The notes: a model not told the origin generated them from the sequence alone. 64,000 bases of DNA from Pseudoglutamicibacter cumminsii (GCF_003143995.1 NZ_QFWG01000002.1:62001-126000); one strand, 5' to 3'; positions 51,304 through 60,962 are shown, numbered from the stretch's first letter. Program-made: numbers and translations.

Positions 51304-52275
51304 ATGAGCACCACCGTGACCGAGCAAACCGGCCAGGACTTCGATCCGCAAGCCGAGTTTGAGGCCCTGATCGCACAAGACGGCCGCGTAGAACCACGCG
51401 ACTGGATGCCAGAGGCATACCGCAAGACGCTGGTGCGCCAGATCTCCCAGCACGCACACTCCGAAATCATCGGAATGCAGCCGGAAGGTAACTGGATCAC
51501 CCGCGCACCAAGCCTCAAGCGCAAGTCCATCCTGATCGCCAAGGTCCAGGACGAAGCCGGCCACGGCCTCTACCTGTACTCGGCTGCAGAAACCCTCGGT
51601 ACTCCACGCGACGAGCTCGTCGAGCAGCTGCTCGACGGCACCGCGAAGTACTCCTCGATCTTCAACTACCCAGCTAAGTACTGGGGCGACATCGGCGCGA
51701 TCGGCTGGCTCGTTGACGGCGCAGCGATCGCCAACCAGGTTCCACTGTGCCGCTGCTCGTACGCACCGTACGGCCGCGCCATGGTCCGCGTCTGCAAGGA
51801 AGAGTCCTTCCACCAGCGCCAGGGCTTCGAAGCCCTGCTCGCACTCGCACGCGGCACCGAGGAGCAGAAGCAGATGGCCCAGGACGCCATCAACCGCTTC
51901 TACGAACCAGCACTCTGCATGTTCGGCCCACCAGATGCAGACTCGAAGCACTCCAAGCAGTCCATGGCTTGGAACATCAAGCGCTTCTCCAACGACGACC
52001 TGCGCCAGCGCTTCGTCGGCATGATCGCCGAGCAGGTCAAGTTCCTCGGCCTGACCCTGCCAGACCCAGAGCTGCGCTACGACGAAGAGTCCGGCAAGTG
52101 GATCCACAAGGAACTCAACTGGGACGAGTTCTGGCGCGTCGTCAAGGGCGGTGGCCCAGCCAACGCTCAGCGCCTCGAACACCGTCGCCAGGCACACGAA
52201 AACGGCGCCTGGGTACGTGAGGCCGCCGCAGCATACGCACGTAAGCAGCAGGAAAACGTGAGGAAGGCAGCCTGA
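51304..52275 (+). CDS. paaA: 1,2-phenylacetyl-CoA epoxidase, catalytic subunit A
   Basis: 323 residues, ferritin-like. Two ExxH motifs of the di-iron centre: [11 protein letters not shown] and [32 protein letters not shown] and [21 protein letters not shown] are highly conserved in PaaA. It epoxidises the ring of phenylacetyl-CoA. AGGAG precedes the ATG at 51304; the longer frame from 51208 would run through the operator. Proline is mostly CCA (by eye about 14 CCA to 3 CCG), unlike topA or proC. Confidence 0.97.
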   Translation: MSTTVTEQTGQDFDPQAEFEALIAQDGRVEPRDWMPEAYRKTLVRQISQHAHSEIIGMQPEGNWITRAPSLKRKSILIAKVQDEAGHGLYLYSAAETLGTPRDELVEQLLDGTAKYSSIFNYPAKYWGDIGAIGWLVDGAAIANQVPLCRCSYAPYGRAMVRVCKEESFHQRQGFEALLALARGTEEQKQMAQDAINRFYEPALCMFGPPDADSKHSKQSMAWNIKRFSNDDLRQRFVGMIAEQVKFLGLTLPDPELRYDEESGKWIHKELNWDEFWRVVKGGGPANAQRLEHRRQAHENGAWVREAAAAYARKQQENVRKAA

Positions 52276-52604
52276 TGAGCGCAGAGAACCCAACTAACGC
52301 AACCGGAGCATCGCTCGCAGAAACCAACGAATGGCCTCTGTGGGAGGTCTTCGTCCGCTCGTCCCGTGGCCTGTCCCACGTGCACGCCGGCTCCCTGCAC
52401 GCGCCAGACGCCGAAATGGCAGTCCGCAACGCACGCGACCTCTACACCCGCCGCAACGAAGGCGTGTCCCTGTGGGTCGTGCAGTCCGACGACATCATCG
52501 CATCGGACCCACAGGACAAGGGCGCATTCTTCGAATCGCCAAAGGGCAAGGACTACCGCCACGCCATGTACTACACCGAGTCTGAAGGGGTGAAGCACCT
52601 GTGA
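52275..52604 (+). CDS. paaB: 1,2-phenylacetyl-CoA epoxidase subunit B
   Basis: 109 residues: WPLWEVFVRSSRGLSHVHAGSLHAPDAEMAVRNARDLYTRR is the PaaB core, followed by SLWVVQSDDI and FFESPKGKDYRHAMYY. Structural bridging subunit of the epoxidase. Start overlaps the paaA stop by one base; overlaps paaC by GTGA. Confidence 0.95.
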   Translation: MSAENPTNATGASLAETNEWPLWEVFVRSSRGLSHVHAGSLHAPDAEMAVRNARDLYTRRNEGVSLWVVQSDDIIASDPQDKGAFFESPKGKDYRHAMYYTESEGVKHL

Positions 52605-53467
52605 AGTCCGAGGAACTCGATGAGCAACTGGCTGGCTACGGTGACTCCGTTGCCTCCGCTACTCGTGTAACCCCAGGCCACGCGCTCCGCCCAGAGGACA
52701 TCGCGCTCAAGGAAGCTCCAAGCTCCGAAGACATCGCCGAATACGCCCTGTGGCTCGGCGACGACGCGCTGATCCTCTCGCAGCGCCTGCAGAAGTGGGT
52801 CTCCAACGCCCCAGAAATGGAAGAGGACATCGCCCTGGCCAACATCGCGTTGGACCTGCTGGGCCACGCCCGCTCCTTCCTGACCTTCGCAGGTAAGTTC
52901 TGGGACAAGGACGAAGACGAGCTCGCTTACTTCCGCGACGAAGACGACTTCCGTAACCTCGTCATGGTCGAGCAGCCAAACGGCCACTTCGGTGTGACCA
53001 TCGCACGTCAGCTGCTGTTCTCGGTCTACCTTGAACTGCTGTACTCCCGCCTCGTGAAGTCGGAAGACGAAATGATCGCGGCGATTGCTGACAAGTCCCT
53101 GCGCGAAGTCCAGTACCACGTGGACCACGCACAGCAGTGGACCCTGCGCCTTGGGCTCGGAACCGAAGAGTCGCACGAAAAGATGGTCCACGCATTCCGC
53201 GTACTGTGGCCACACGTTGAAGAGCTCTTCATCGACCATCCACTGCAGGAACGTCTGGCAGAAAAGGGCATCGCCGTCCTGCCATCGACCCTCCGCGAAG
53301 AGTGGGACACCCGCATCAAGGCCGTCCTCGAAGAAGCCTCCCTCGAGGTTCCAGAGGAGCCAGGTGCACTCGTTGACGGACGTTCCGGCAACCACTCTGA
53401 ACACTTGGGCTACATCCTGATGGAAATGCAGGTGTTGGCCCACCGACACCCAGGAGTTAAGTGGTGA
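52601..53467 (+). CDS. paaC: 1,2-phenylacetyl-CoA epoxidase, structural subunit C
   Basis: 288 residues, ferritin-like partner of PaaA: EYALWLGDDALILSQRLQKW, NIALDLLGHARSFL, REVQYHVDHAQQW and a C-terminal GYILMEMQVLAHRHPGVKW. Stabilises the PaaA dimer; no active di-iron site expected. The extended acidic N-terminus (MKSEELDEQLAGYGDSV) is longer than in E. coli PaaC. GTG start overlapping paaB. Confidence 0.95.
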   Translation: MKSEELDEQLAGYGDSVASATRVTPGHALRPEDIALKEAPSSEDIAEYALWLGDDALILSQRLQKWVSNAPEMEEDIALANIALDLLGHARSFLTFAGKFWDKDEDELAYFRDEDDFRNLVMVEQPNGHFGVTIARQLLFSVYLELLYSRLVKSEDEMIAAIADKSLREVQYHVDHAQQWTLRLGLGTEESHEKMVHAFRVLWPHVEELFIDHPLQERLAEKGIAVLPSTLREEWDTRIKAVLEEASLEVPEEPGALVDGRSGNHSEHLGYILMEMQVLAHRHPGVKW

Positions 53468-53973
53468 CAACTGATCGACGTAGCGCGCCGGCAACCGACA
53501 AGGACACGCTCTGGGAAATCGCATCCAGCGTGAACGACCCGGAAATCCCGGTGCTCAGCATCCATGACCTAGGCATCCTCCGCGACGTGGAGCTCGACGG
53601 CGACACCGCCGTCGTGACCATCACGCCAACCTACTCCGGTTGCCCAGCCATGGACACCATCGCCGACGACCTGCGCATCGCATTCCGCGAAGCAGGCTAT
53701 GCCGGCGCGCGCGTCGACCTCACGCTGAGCCCAGCGTGGACCACCGACTGGATGACCGAAGAAGGCAAGAAGAAACTCGCCGAATACGGTATCGCTCCAC
53801 CAGCCGGGTTATCGAAAGATGGCGGCAAAGTCATGCTCGGACTGAGCGTCAAATGCCCACGCTGCCACTCGCTGAACACCCGCGAACTTACTCGTTTTGC
53901 TTCGACGGCATGCAAGGCGCTCTACCAGTGCAATGACTGCCACGAACCGTTCGACTACTTCAAGGTGCACTGA
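53464..53973 (+). CDS. paaD: phenylacetate pathway protein D (MIP18/DUF59 family)
   Basis: 169 residues. MIP18 core VNDPEIPVLSIHDLGILRDVE and PTYSGCPAMDTI, with a C-terminal zinc-ribbon-like pair CPRCHS...CNDCHEPF. Probably matures an Fe-S or di-iron centre of the epoxidase. I choose the GTG at 53464 (GTGA overlap with paaC; AGGAG at 53452-53456 with 7-nt spacing) over the GTG at 53461. Confidence 0.94.
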   Translation: MTTDRRSAPATDKDTLWEIASSVNDPEIPVLSIHDLGILRDVELDGDTAVVTITPTYSGCPAMDTIADDLRIAFREAGYAGARVDLTLSPAWTTDWMTEEGKKKLAEYGIAPPAGLSKDGGKVMLGLSVKCPRCHSLNTRELTRFASTACKALYQCNDCHEPFDYFKVH

Positions 53974-53974
53974 C

Positions 53975-55111
53975 ATGACTGAAGCTGCTTCCACCACACG
54001 CAAACGTGCCCGTTTTCACACGCTCAAGGTTTCCGAGATTCGCCGACTGACGGCGAACGCTGTTGAAGTCACCTTCGATGTTCCAGAGGAAATCGCAGAT
54101 GAGTTCGACTACGCGCCAGGCCAGTACGTAGCGCTGCGCGCCATGGTCCCGTCCTACGACGGCACCCCGGTTGAGCTGCGCCGCTCCTACTCGATTTCCC
54201 AGGCGCCAGTGCGCGGCGAAATCAAGGTCGGCATCAAGAAGGACCAGGGCGGTCTGTTCTCGACGTGGGCCAACGAAACCCTCGCGGTGGGCGACGAAAT
54301 CGACGTCATGAGCCCGCAGGGTACGTTCGTCTCCAAGAAGGACCTGGTCCGCCCAGGCGAGGCCCAGCACCTCGTCGCGATCGCAGCGGGCTCCGGCATC
54401 ACCCCTGTGATGGCTATTACCCGCTCGGTTCTCGAAGCAGACGAGCGCTCCCAGGTTGACCTCGTGTACGCGAACCGTTCGTCCTCCGACGTGATGTTCG
54501 TTGAAGAACTGGCTGACCTCAAGGACAAGTACCCATCCCGCCTCGCGGTACACCACGTGCTGTCCCGTGAACAGCGCATCTCGCCGCTGCTGACCGGCCG
54601 CCTGGACCAGGAGAAGCTCGAACTGCTCCTCAACAAGGTTCTGCGCACCGACCTCGCAGACGAGTGGTTCCTGTGCGGCCCGATGGAGCTCGTCCAGATG
54701 GTTCGCGACAACCTCGCAGAGCAGGGCGTTGAAGCTGAACGCGTCCGCTTCGAGCTGTTCACGACCGGCCAGGTCGGCGACCCAACCGGCCAGCACGGCA
54801 AGCCAGTCAAGATCGAAGAAGGCGAGCCGACCCGCGAGATCGAGTTCCAGGTTGACGGCCTCAAGGGCACCGTCGAATCCCCAATCGAAGCGCGCGAGAC
54901 GATCCTCAACGCGGCACTGCGTGCCCGCCCGGACGTCCCGTTCGCTTGCTCGGGTGGCGTGTGCGGTACGTGCCGCGCCAAGCTCGTGAGCGGTAACGTC
55001 GACATGGCTGAGAACTACGCGCTCGAGCAGGACGAGCTCGACGCCGGTTACATCCTGACCTGCCAGTCCGTCCCAACGACAGACAAGGTCGCCGTCGACT
55101 TCGACGCCTAA
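53975..55111 (+). CDS. paaE: 1,2-phenylacetyl-CoA epoxidase reductase subunit E
   Basis: 378 residues. FNR-type module (LRRSYSIS FAD motif; GSGITPVMAITRSVL NAD site) plus a C-terminal plant-type 2Fe-2S ferredoxin: CSGGVCGTCRAKL...LTCQ supplies the four cysteines. Passes NADPH electrons to PaaA. The ATG at 53975 is one base past the paaD stop; a longer frame into paaD is not coding. Confidence 0.96.
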   Translation: MTEAASTTRKRARFHTLKVSEIRRLTANAVEVTFDVPEEIADEFDYAPGQYVALRAMVPSYDGTPVELRRSYSISQAPVRGEIKVGIKKDQGGLFSTWANETLAVGDEIDVMSPQGTFVSKKDLVRPGEAQHLVAIAAGSGITPVMAITRSVLEADERSQVDLVYANRSSSDVMFVEELADLKDKYPSRLAVHHVLSREQRISPLLTGRLDQEKLELLLNKVLRTDLADEWFLCGPMELVQMVRDNLAEQGVEAERVRFELFTTGQVGDPTGQHGKPVKIEEGEPTREIEFQVDGLKGTVESPIEARETILNAALRARPDVPFACSGGVCGTCRAKLVSGNVDMAENYALEQDELDAGYILTCQSVPTTDKVAVDFDA

Positions 55112-55119
55112 CCAACTTA

Positions 55120-55152
55120 GACGGCCCGCCCACCCGGCGGGCCGTCGCTTTT
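55120..55152 (+). terminator. terminator after paaE
   Basis: Perfect 11-bp arms GACGGCCCGCC (55120-55130) and GGCGGGCCGTC (55136-55146), then GCTTTT. Confidence 0.88.
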
Positions 55153-55190
55153 CCCATCGTGCTTTCATAACTGAAAGGGCCACAGAGAAC

Positions 55191-56000
55191 ATGTCGATGA
55201 TTCGTACCGAGAGCAACCAGCAGGGTGTTCTCGAGATTGTTCTGGACGCACCGAAGAAGCTGAACTCGATTGACGAAGCCGGCCTGGCTGAGTTCAAGGA
55301 CACTCTCGCAACGGTTGCCGAGCAGATCAATGAAGGTTCCGTGCAGGCAGTGATTCTGCGCGGCGAAGGCCGCGCGTTCTGCGCAGGCCGCGATATTTCC
55401 CAGGTTGATCCGCTCAAGGACGACGTCAACCACTACCTCGGCGAGCTGACCGCTCCGGTCATGGACGCGATCCACGGGCTGCAGGTTCCAACGTTCGCCG
55501 TGGTCACGGGTGCGTGCCTCGGCGTGGGCTTGGGTCTCGCGGCATCCTGCGACGTCGTCTACGTTGCTGAGGACGCGAAGATCGGTTCCCCGTTCGCTAA
55601 CCTCGGCGCTCTGCTCGATTCGGGCGGCCACCACCTGTTCGTGACCCGCTTGGGCACGCATCGTGCGCTGGACCTGATCTACACGGGTGAGCTGATCTCT
55701 GGCGAGCAGGCCGTGCGTGAGGGCTTGTTCTCGCGTTCCCTGCCTGCCGATGAGGTTCTCGAGTTCACGCGTAAGACCGCCGGCCGCGTGGCCCGCGGTG
55801 CGCTGGATTCCTACCGAGCATCCAAGCAGCTCGTGTTCCAGATCCGCGACGAGAACCTCGGCTTCAACGCCTCCGTTGCCGAAGAAGCTCGCCTGCAGGA
55901 AGTTCTGCGCACCACCGATAACTACCAGGAAGGCTTCAAGTCCTTCCAGGAGAAGCGCAAGCCGGAATTCAAGCCGACGCTTCCACGCGAACGCTGGTAA
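55191..56000 (+). CDS. paaG: enoyl-CoA hydratase/isomerase, PaaG-type
   Basis: 269 residues, crotonase fold: AFCAGRDISQVD, VVTGACLGVGLGLAASCDVVYVAED, SPFANLGALLDSGGHHLFV with the Asp typical of PaaG isomerases (in place of the hydratase Glu), and a C-terminal DNYQEGFKSFQEKRKPEF. It should isomerise ring-1,2-epoxyphenylacetyl-CoA to oxepin-CoA. Follows the paaE terminator with its own GAAAGGG site; no PaaR-type palindrome seen, so it may rely on read-through. Confidence 0.87.
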   Translation: MSMIRTESNQQGVLEIVLDAPKKLNSIDEAGLAEFKDTLATVAEQINEGSVQAVILRGEGRAFCAGRDISQVDPLKDDVNHYLGELTAPVMDAIHGLQVPTFAVVTGACLGVGLGLAASCDVVYVAEDAKIGSPFANLGALLDSGGHHLFVTRLGTHRALDLIYTGELISGEQAVREGLFSRSLPADEVLEFTRKTAGRVARGALDSYRASKQLVFQIRDENLGFNASVAEEARLQEVLRTTDNYQEGFKSFQEKRKPEFKPTLPRERW

Positions 56001-56021
56001 AACTCACGTCAGCTGTCGGCT

Positions 56022-56516
56022 TCATCCCCCGTCAGCCTCATCCCAGTGGCGCTGGCTAGCGTCCAGGATGAGGCCGATGGCGGTGAGTACGTGATCTGCT
56101 TGCTCGGCGCTGAGGCTGGAGGAGACGGCGGCGACCCACTTGGCCTGCGCCGCTTGCGTGGCCTCGACAGCCGCGCGGCCCTTCTTGGTGGGCGCTAGCA
56201 GGCTTGCGCGGGAATGCTTGGGGTTGGAACGGTACGTTGCGAGACCAAGCTTGACCGCATCGTCGGCCACGCGTTGAACGGATTGACGAGTGAGGCCGAG
56301 GGCGCGGGCGATGTCGGACACTGTGGCTGGCTTGAGCGCCGCGGCCTGGATGACCTGCCAGCGCGCCGGCGTGAGATCGTTTTCGGAAGCGACGACTTCG
56401 GCCGAATAGATGAACTCCGAATGCGCTTGCGATACCGCGGAGATGAGGGCCCCGAAGTCCTCAGGGTTCATGAGTTCGTTCTTTCCGGGCTGGTTCTGTC
56501 CGCGCTGCTTCGTCAT
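56022..56516 (-). CDS. MarR family transcriptional regulator
   Basis: 164 residues. Winged helix: LTPARWQVIQAAAL, TVSDIARALGLTRQSVQRVADDAVKLGLATY, then NPKHSRASLLAPTKKGRAAV as wing and a C-terminal dimer helix. Overlaps the downstream end of the Lrp gene's frame (shared bases 56513-56516), so the two regulators are one transcript. Ligand unknown. Confidence 0.88.
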   Translation of the reverse strand: MTKQRGQNQPGKNELMNPEDFGALISAVSQAHSEFIYSAEVVASENDLTPARWQVIQAAALKPATVSDIARALGLTRQSVQRVADDAVKLGLATYRSNPKHSRASLLAPTKKGRAAVEATQAAQAKWVAAVSSSLSAEQADHVLTAIGLILDASQRHWDEADGG

Positions 56517-56983
56517 GCGTCCGGGCTTTCGGGCTCGTGGTCTTCGAAGATCAGGTGGGTCTGGGTGTCCATGACTTCCGGCATCGGCTGGAGCACTTCG
56601 AATACGACGCGGCGCAGGGCTTCGTTATCGGCCGCGCGCACCAGAAGCATCACATCGAACGTGCCTCCGACGAGGGCAAAGTGGTGGACTTCCGGGATCA
56701 GGCTGAGCCGTTCTTGGAGGGCCCGCCACGAGTGCTGCCGCAGTTTGAGGGTCACGTAAGCTGATGAGCGAAGGCCCATCGCCGCGTGGTTGACCGTCGC
56801 CGTATAACCGGTGATCACCCCGCGTTCACGCAGGCTTGCGATCCTTTGATAAGCATGGGCTCGTGAGATGTGCACGTTGCTTGCGATCGCGGAGACCGAT
56901 GCACGCCCATCTTTGAGTAGTTCGGAGACGATGGCTGCGTCGACCGCGTCTAGAGCGGGAGCGAAAGCCGGGTTCTGTGACAC
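56513..56983 (-). CDS. Lrp/AsnC family transcriptional regulator
   Basis: 156 residues from the GTG at 56983, which has AAGGAG nine bases upstream; a longer frame to 57073 lacks support. N-terminal HTH: LDAVDAAIVSELLKDGRASVSAIASNVHISRAHAYQRIASL. C-terminal RAM domain: SAYVTLKLRQHSW, VHHFALVGGTFDVMLLVRA, TQTHLIFED. Divergent from the E1alpha gene 151 bp away, the layout of BkdR with branched-chain oxoacid dehydrogenase operons, so it probably controls that operon. Confidence 0.9.
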   Translation of the reverse strand: MSQNPAFAPALDAVDAAIVSELLKDGRASVSAIASNVHISRAHAYQRIASLRERGVITGYTATVNHAAMGLRSSAYVTLKLRQHSWRALQERLSLIPEVHHFALVGGTFDVMLLVRAADNEALRRVVFEVLQPMPEVMDTQTHLIFEDHEPESPDA

Positions 56984-57133
56984 TGCAGACAGCTCCTTGA
57001 AGCGCTGGACAAAATGACAGTGTCCACGGCAGATGCGTAGACAAATTACTGGACTTGCTGTGCAGGACGGCAAATCCTCTGATCATTTTCGCATACATGG
57101 CGACGAAAAGCCTGAACGGGCATCATAGAGGGC

Positions 57134-58372
57134 ATGACTGATCATGTGAGCCAAAGCACAGGGTCGGGGGCTGAAGTGACTAAGCCGCTCGATGGAACGC
57201 GCGTTGGAGACGCGGTCTCGCGCGCATCGGAATCATTCGGTATTTCGGTAGAGGACTACCTGCTGCCTACTCGTGGGCGCGTCCAGCTGATTGATGAGCA
57301 GGGGCGTCTGCGTCCACGCGAAGAGCAGGGTGTTGCGCCGGGTCACGAGTACCCGTTGCCGGACGGTGAACGGTTGCTCGAGGCATACGAGAAGCTCGTG
57401 GTTGGCCGCCGCATCAACGACCAGAACGCTGCACTCGTGCGGCAGGGTCGTATGGCGGTGTACCCGTCGAGCCACGGTCAGGAAGCGTGCCAGGTTGCAG
57501 TGGCGGCTGCACTTGAAGAACGTGACTGGCTGTTCCCGACCTACCGCGACACCGTCGCCGTGATTTCGCGCGGCGTTGTCCCGGAGGAAGTCATGACCGG
57601 CTTCCGTGGCGAGTGGCACCAGGGCTACAACCCGTATGACCACAACACCGCTGTTCAGTCGACCCCTTTGACGACCCAGCTGCTTCACGCTGTGGGTGTC
57701 GCTCACGCGGCACGCATGCGCGGCGAAGACACGGTCGTGATCGCGCTGTGTGGTGACGGCGCGACCTCGGAAGGTGACTTCCACGAGGCACTGAACTTCG
57801 CGGCCGTCTACAACCTGCCTGTGATCTTCTTCGTTCAGAACAACGGTTACGCGATTTCGGTTCCGCTCGCACAGCAGTCCGTTGCGCCATCGTTGGCTCA
57901 CAAGGCTGTTGGTTACGGTATGGCCGGTGAGCGTGTTGACGGTAACGACCTCGGCGCGCTTTTGGCTGTACTTGATCGCGCGGTCAAGATCGCTCGCGAA
58001 GGCTCGGGCCCGCTGCTGATCGAAGCTGAGACGTACCGCATGCAGGCGCACACGAACGCTGACGACGACACGCGTTACCGCGAGTCTGACGAGGTTCAGG
58101 AGTGGCTCGCTAAGGACCCTGTGGTCCGCATGGAGACCTACCTGCGCAACGAGGGCCTGCTCGATGACGAGAAGGCTGAGCAGATCAAGGCTCATGCTGA
58201 GCAGGTCGCTAAGGAGCTTCGCGATGCGATGAACCGCGAGATCACCCCTGATCCGAACGATCTCTTCAAGTACGTCTACGTTGAGCAGACCCCGCAGCTC
58301 GCCGAGCAGGCTGAGATGCTCGCCGCTGAGCTGGAACGTGACTCTGCATCCCAGGAAGGTGAGGCCAAGTGA
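57134..58372 (+). CDS. pdhA: 2-oxoacid dehydrogenase E1 alpha subunit (pyruvate or branched-chain)
   Basis: 412 residues. ThDP site ALCGDGATSEGDFHEALNFA ... VQNNGYAIS; YRDTVAVISRGV and the phosphorylation-loop region AHTNADDDTRYR match the alpha chain of heterotetrameric E1. With the beta subunit it decarboxylates a 2-oxoacid and acylates E2. Substrate (pyruvate versus branched-chain) is not settled by sequence; the Lrp neighbour favours branched-chain. GTGA-type overlap with the next gene. Confidence 0.88.
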   Translation: MTDHVSQSTGSGAEVTKPLDGTRVGDAVSRASESFGISVEDYLLPTRGRVQLIDEQGRLRPREEQGVAPGHEYPLPDGERLLEAYEKLVVGRRINDQNAALVRQGRMAVYPSSHGQEACQVAVAAALEERDWLFPTYRDTVAVISRGVVPEEVMTGFRGEWHQGYNPYDHNTAVQSTPLTTQLLHAVGVAHAARMRGEDTVVIALCGDGATSEGDFHEALNFAAVYNLPVIFFVQNNGYAISVPLAQQSVAPSLAHKAVGYGMAGERVDGNDLGALLAVLDRAVKIAREGSGPLLIEAETYRMQAHTNADDDTRYRESDEVQEWLAKDPVVRMETYLRNEGLLDDEKAEQIKAHAEQVAKELRDAMNREITPDPNDLFKYVYVEQTPQLAEQAEMLAAELERDSASQEGEAK

Positions 58373-59487
58373 GCCCCAAGCAAATGTCCCCTGAGGAAAA
58401 GCAGGCGGAGTTCGGCGGCGTAGCCGACTCGGTGCGCGGTAAGAATGAGTCGGCTGTGCCGCCTGCCCGCGAGCCTCGCCCGGCTGGCCCTACCTCGTTC
58501 GCTGCGGCGCTGAACACTGCGCTTGCGGATGCGATGGAAGCTGACGATGCGGTTCTGATGTTCGGTGAGGACGTCGGTAAGCTCGGTGGCGTTTTCCGTA
58601 TTACGGATGGCCTGCAGGAGCGTTTCGGTAACAAGCGTTGCTTCGATACGCCGCTCGCTGAGTCCGGTATCGCTGGTATGGCGATCGGCATGGCGATGAA
58701 CGGCATGCGTCCGGTCATCGAGATGCAGTTCGATGCGTTCGCTTACCCGGCGCTTGAGCAGATCCTGAGCCACATCGCCAAGATGCATAACCGTACGCGC
58801 GGCCACGTCCGTTTGCCGCTCGTGATCCGTGTGCCTCACGCTGGTGGTGTGGGTGGTGTTGAGCACCACTGTGACTCCTCGGAGTCGTTGTACGCTCACA
58901 CCCCGGGTTTGAAGGTCTTCATCCCATCGGGTGTTGAGGACGCCTACCTCATGCTGCGTGAAGCGATCGACTCGGATGACCCAGTGGTGTTCTTCGAGCC
59001 GAAGAAGCTGTACTTTGGCCGCGAAGAGGCTGACCTTGAGTCCCTCAAGCAGGAGTACGAGGCTAAGAAGGCCGCTCGCCGTAGCGGTAGCGCACGTGTT
59101 CTGCGTGAGGGTAAGGACGCGACCATCGTGACGTATGGTGCGTCGGTTTCGACCGCTCTCAAGGCCGCTGAGGCTGCTGTTGAGGAAGGTTTCGACCTCG
59201 AGGTCATCGACGTTCGCACGATCGTTCCGTACGACGACGCAACCGTGGATGCTTCCGTTCGTAAGACGGGCCGCGCCCTTGTGGTCGCTGAAACCCCGGG
59301 CTTCGCATCGATCGCGTCCGAACTCGTGGCGCGCATCCAGGAACGTAACTTCTTCTCGCTGGCTTCGCCGGTCAAGCGCGTGACGGGCTTCGACATCCCG
59401 TTCCCGTCGCCGATGCTTGAGAAGTACCAGCTGCCTAGTGTTGACCGCATCCTCGATGCTGTTGACGAGATGACGTGGGAGGACTAA
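58369..59487 (+). CDS. pdhB: 2-oxoacid dehydrogenase E1 beta subunit
   Basis: 372 residues. A 40-residue hydrophilic N-terminus, then FAAALNTALADAMEADDAVLMFGEDVG, the substrate-loop CFDTPLAESGIAGMAIG, GVGGVEHHCDSSES, and the C-terminal transketolase_C domain with VRTIVPYDDATV and VAETPGFASIASEL. Pairs with the alpha chain. GTG start overlaps E1alpha stop by GTGA and its stop overlaps the E2 start (TAATG). Confidence 0.9.
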   Translation: MSPKQMSPEEKQAEFGGVADSVRGKNESAVPPAREPRPAGPTSFAAALNTALADAMEADDAVLMFGEDVGKLGGVFRITDGLQERFGNKRCFDTPLAESGIAGMAIGMAMNGMRPVIEMQFDAFAYPALEQILSHIAKMHNRTRGHVRLPLVIRVPHAGGVGGVEHHCDSSESLYAHTPGLKVFIPSGVEDAYLMLREAIDSDDPVVFFEPKKLYFGREEADLESLKQEYEAKKAARRSGSARVLREGKDATIVTYGASVSTALKAAEAAVEEGFDLEVIDVRTIVPYDDATVDASVRKTGRALVVAETPGFASIASELVARIQERNFFSLASPVKRVTGFDIPFPSPMLEKYQLPSVDRILDAVDEMTWED

Positions 59488-60917
59488 TGGCACAGACGTT
59501 TACTCTCCCGGACCTCGGGGAAGGCCTGACTGAGGCTGATCTGGTTGCGTGGCACGTCGCTGAAGGCGACACGGTCGAGATCGACCAGATCGTTGCCGAG
59601 GTTGAGACGGCTAAGTCTGTTGTTGAGATTCCGTCGCCGTTCGAGGGCACGGTTTTGAAGCTGTATGGCGAACCTGGCGAGACGATGGTCGTGGGCGATT
59701 CGCTCATCACCGTCGGCGAGGCTGGCGAGTCCGCTGGCGACGACGATGGTTCCGGTGCCGACGCCGGGGCTGAGGTTATCCGTGAAGGCGCGCAGTCCTA
59801 CCGCGAGGAAGAGCGTGCCGGCACTGGCTCGGGCAACGTCCTGATCGGTTACGGAACGAGCGAAGACGAGGGTGGTGCTCGCCGTCGCCGTCGTGGCCGC
59901 CGCCGTGGCGCTGAGTCCGCATCGGCCGCTGCTACCGCACCAGCTGCTCAGCAGTCCCAGCCGCAGGGCGAGGACGTTGCTCCGCGCGTCATCAACCCGC
60001 TGGTTCGTAAGCTCGCTCGTGACAACGGCGTCGACATCAGCTCGGTCAAGGGAACTGGCCCTGAGGGCCTGATCATGCGCGCCGATGTGCAGGCAGCGAT
60101 CGATGGCGGCGCACAGTCCGCGCAACACACCTCGGGTTCTGTTCTGGGTAACGAGGCCCCTTCCGTATCGCAGGGTGCCGGCGCTGGCGAGCTGGATGCT
60201 CGTACCGGTTTGACGGTTGAGTCCCGCACCCCAATGACGGGTGTTCGCAAGGTTGTTGCGGAGACGATGTCGCGTTCGCGCCGCGAGATTCCGGAAGCGA
60301 CCGTGTGGGTCGATGTGGATGCGACCGAGCTGCTTGAGTGGCGTAAGAAGCTCAAGCCGAACGCGGAAGGCCGCGTGCCCGGTGTGCTTTCGCTGATCGG
60401 TCGTTTCGTGACGGCTGGCTTGATGCAGGTTCCGGAGCTGAACGCTCGCATCGACGAGCTCGAGGACGGCACGTCGGAGATTGTTCGTTTCGATGGCGTC
60501 AACCTGGGTATCGCGGCGCAGACCGACCGCGGCCTCGTGGTTCCGGCTGTCGCTGATGCGCAGAAGCTTTCGGCGCGTGAGCTGGATGCTGCGATCGCTG
60601 AGCTGGTCAAGACCGCTCGTGACGGCAAGTGCACCCCGAACGAGCTGATGCGCGGAACCTTCACCCTGAACAACTACGGCGTGTTCAACGTCGATGGTTC
60701 GGCTGCGATCATCAACCACCCTCAGGTTGCGATCATGGGCTTGGGCCGCATCAAGGAACGCCCGTGGGTTGTCGACGGCGAGATCGTGGTTCGCTCGATC
60801 ATGGAGCTGACGCTGGCCTTCGACCACCGCGTATGCGACGGCGGTGCCGCGAGCGCGTTCCTGCGTTACGTCGCTGACGCGATCGAGAACCCGGCGGAGG
60901 CTCTCGCGAGCCTATAG
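59487..60917 (+). CDS. pdhC: 2-oxoacid dehydrogenase E2 (dihydrolipoyl acyltransferase)
   Basis: 476 residues. One lipoyl domain with Lys43 in VETAKSVVE; a Ser/Gly/Arg-rich linker containing RRRRRGRRRG; the E3-binding domain PLVRKLARDNGVDISSVKGTGPEG; and the catalytic domain ending LAFDHRVCDGGAAS (HxxxDG). It transfers the acyl group to CoA. The ATG at 59487 overlaps the E1beta stop. No E3 (lipoamide dehydrogenase) gene is in the window. A terminator follows. Confidence 0.92.
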   Translation: MAQTFTLPDLGEGLTEADLVAWHVAEGDTVEIDQIVAEVETAKSVVEIPSPFEGTVLKLYGEPGETMVVGDSLITVGEAGESAGDDDGSGADAGAEVIREGAQSYREEERAGTGSGNVLIGYGTSEDEGGARRRRRGRRRGAESASAAATAPAAQQSQPQGEDVAPRVINPLVRKLARDNGVDISSVKGTGPEGLIMRADVQAAIDGGAQSAQHTSGSVLGNEAPSVSQGAGAGELDARTGLTVESRTPMTGVRKVVAETMSRSRREIPEATVWVDVDATELLEWRKKLKPNAEGRVPGVLSLIGRFVTAGLMQVPELNARIDELEDGTSEIVRFDGVNLGIAAQTDRGLVVPAVADAQKLSARELDAAIAELVKTARDGKCTPNELMRGTFTLNNYGVFNVDGSAAIINHPQVAIMGLGRIKERPWVVDGEIVVRSIMELTLAFDHRVCDGGAASAFLRYVADAIENPAEALASL

Positions 60918-60962
60918 CGGCTAGCGATGCGCGAGCATCGTTGAAGACTGCTGTATTGAATA

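Noticed and set aside
56984-57073. Longer N-terminus for the Lrp/AsnC regulator (start at 57073)
   Set aside because: The extension is Cys-rich and unlike the family, and the GTG at 56983 has an AAGGAG ribosome site.
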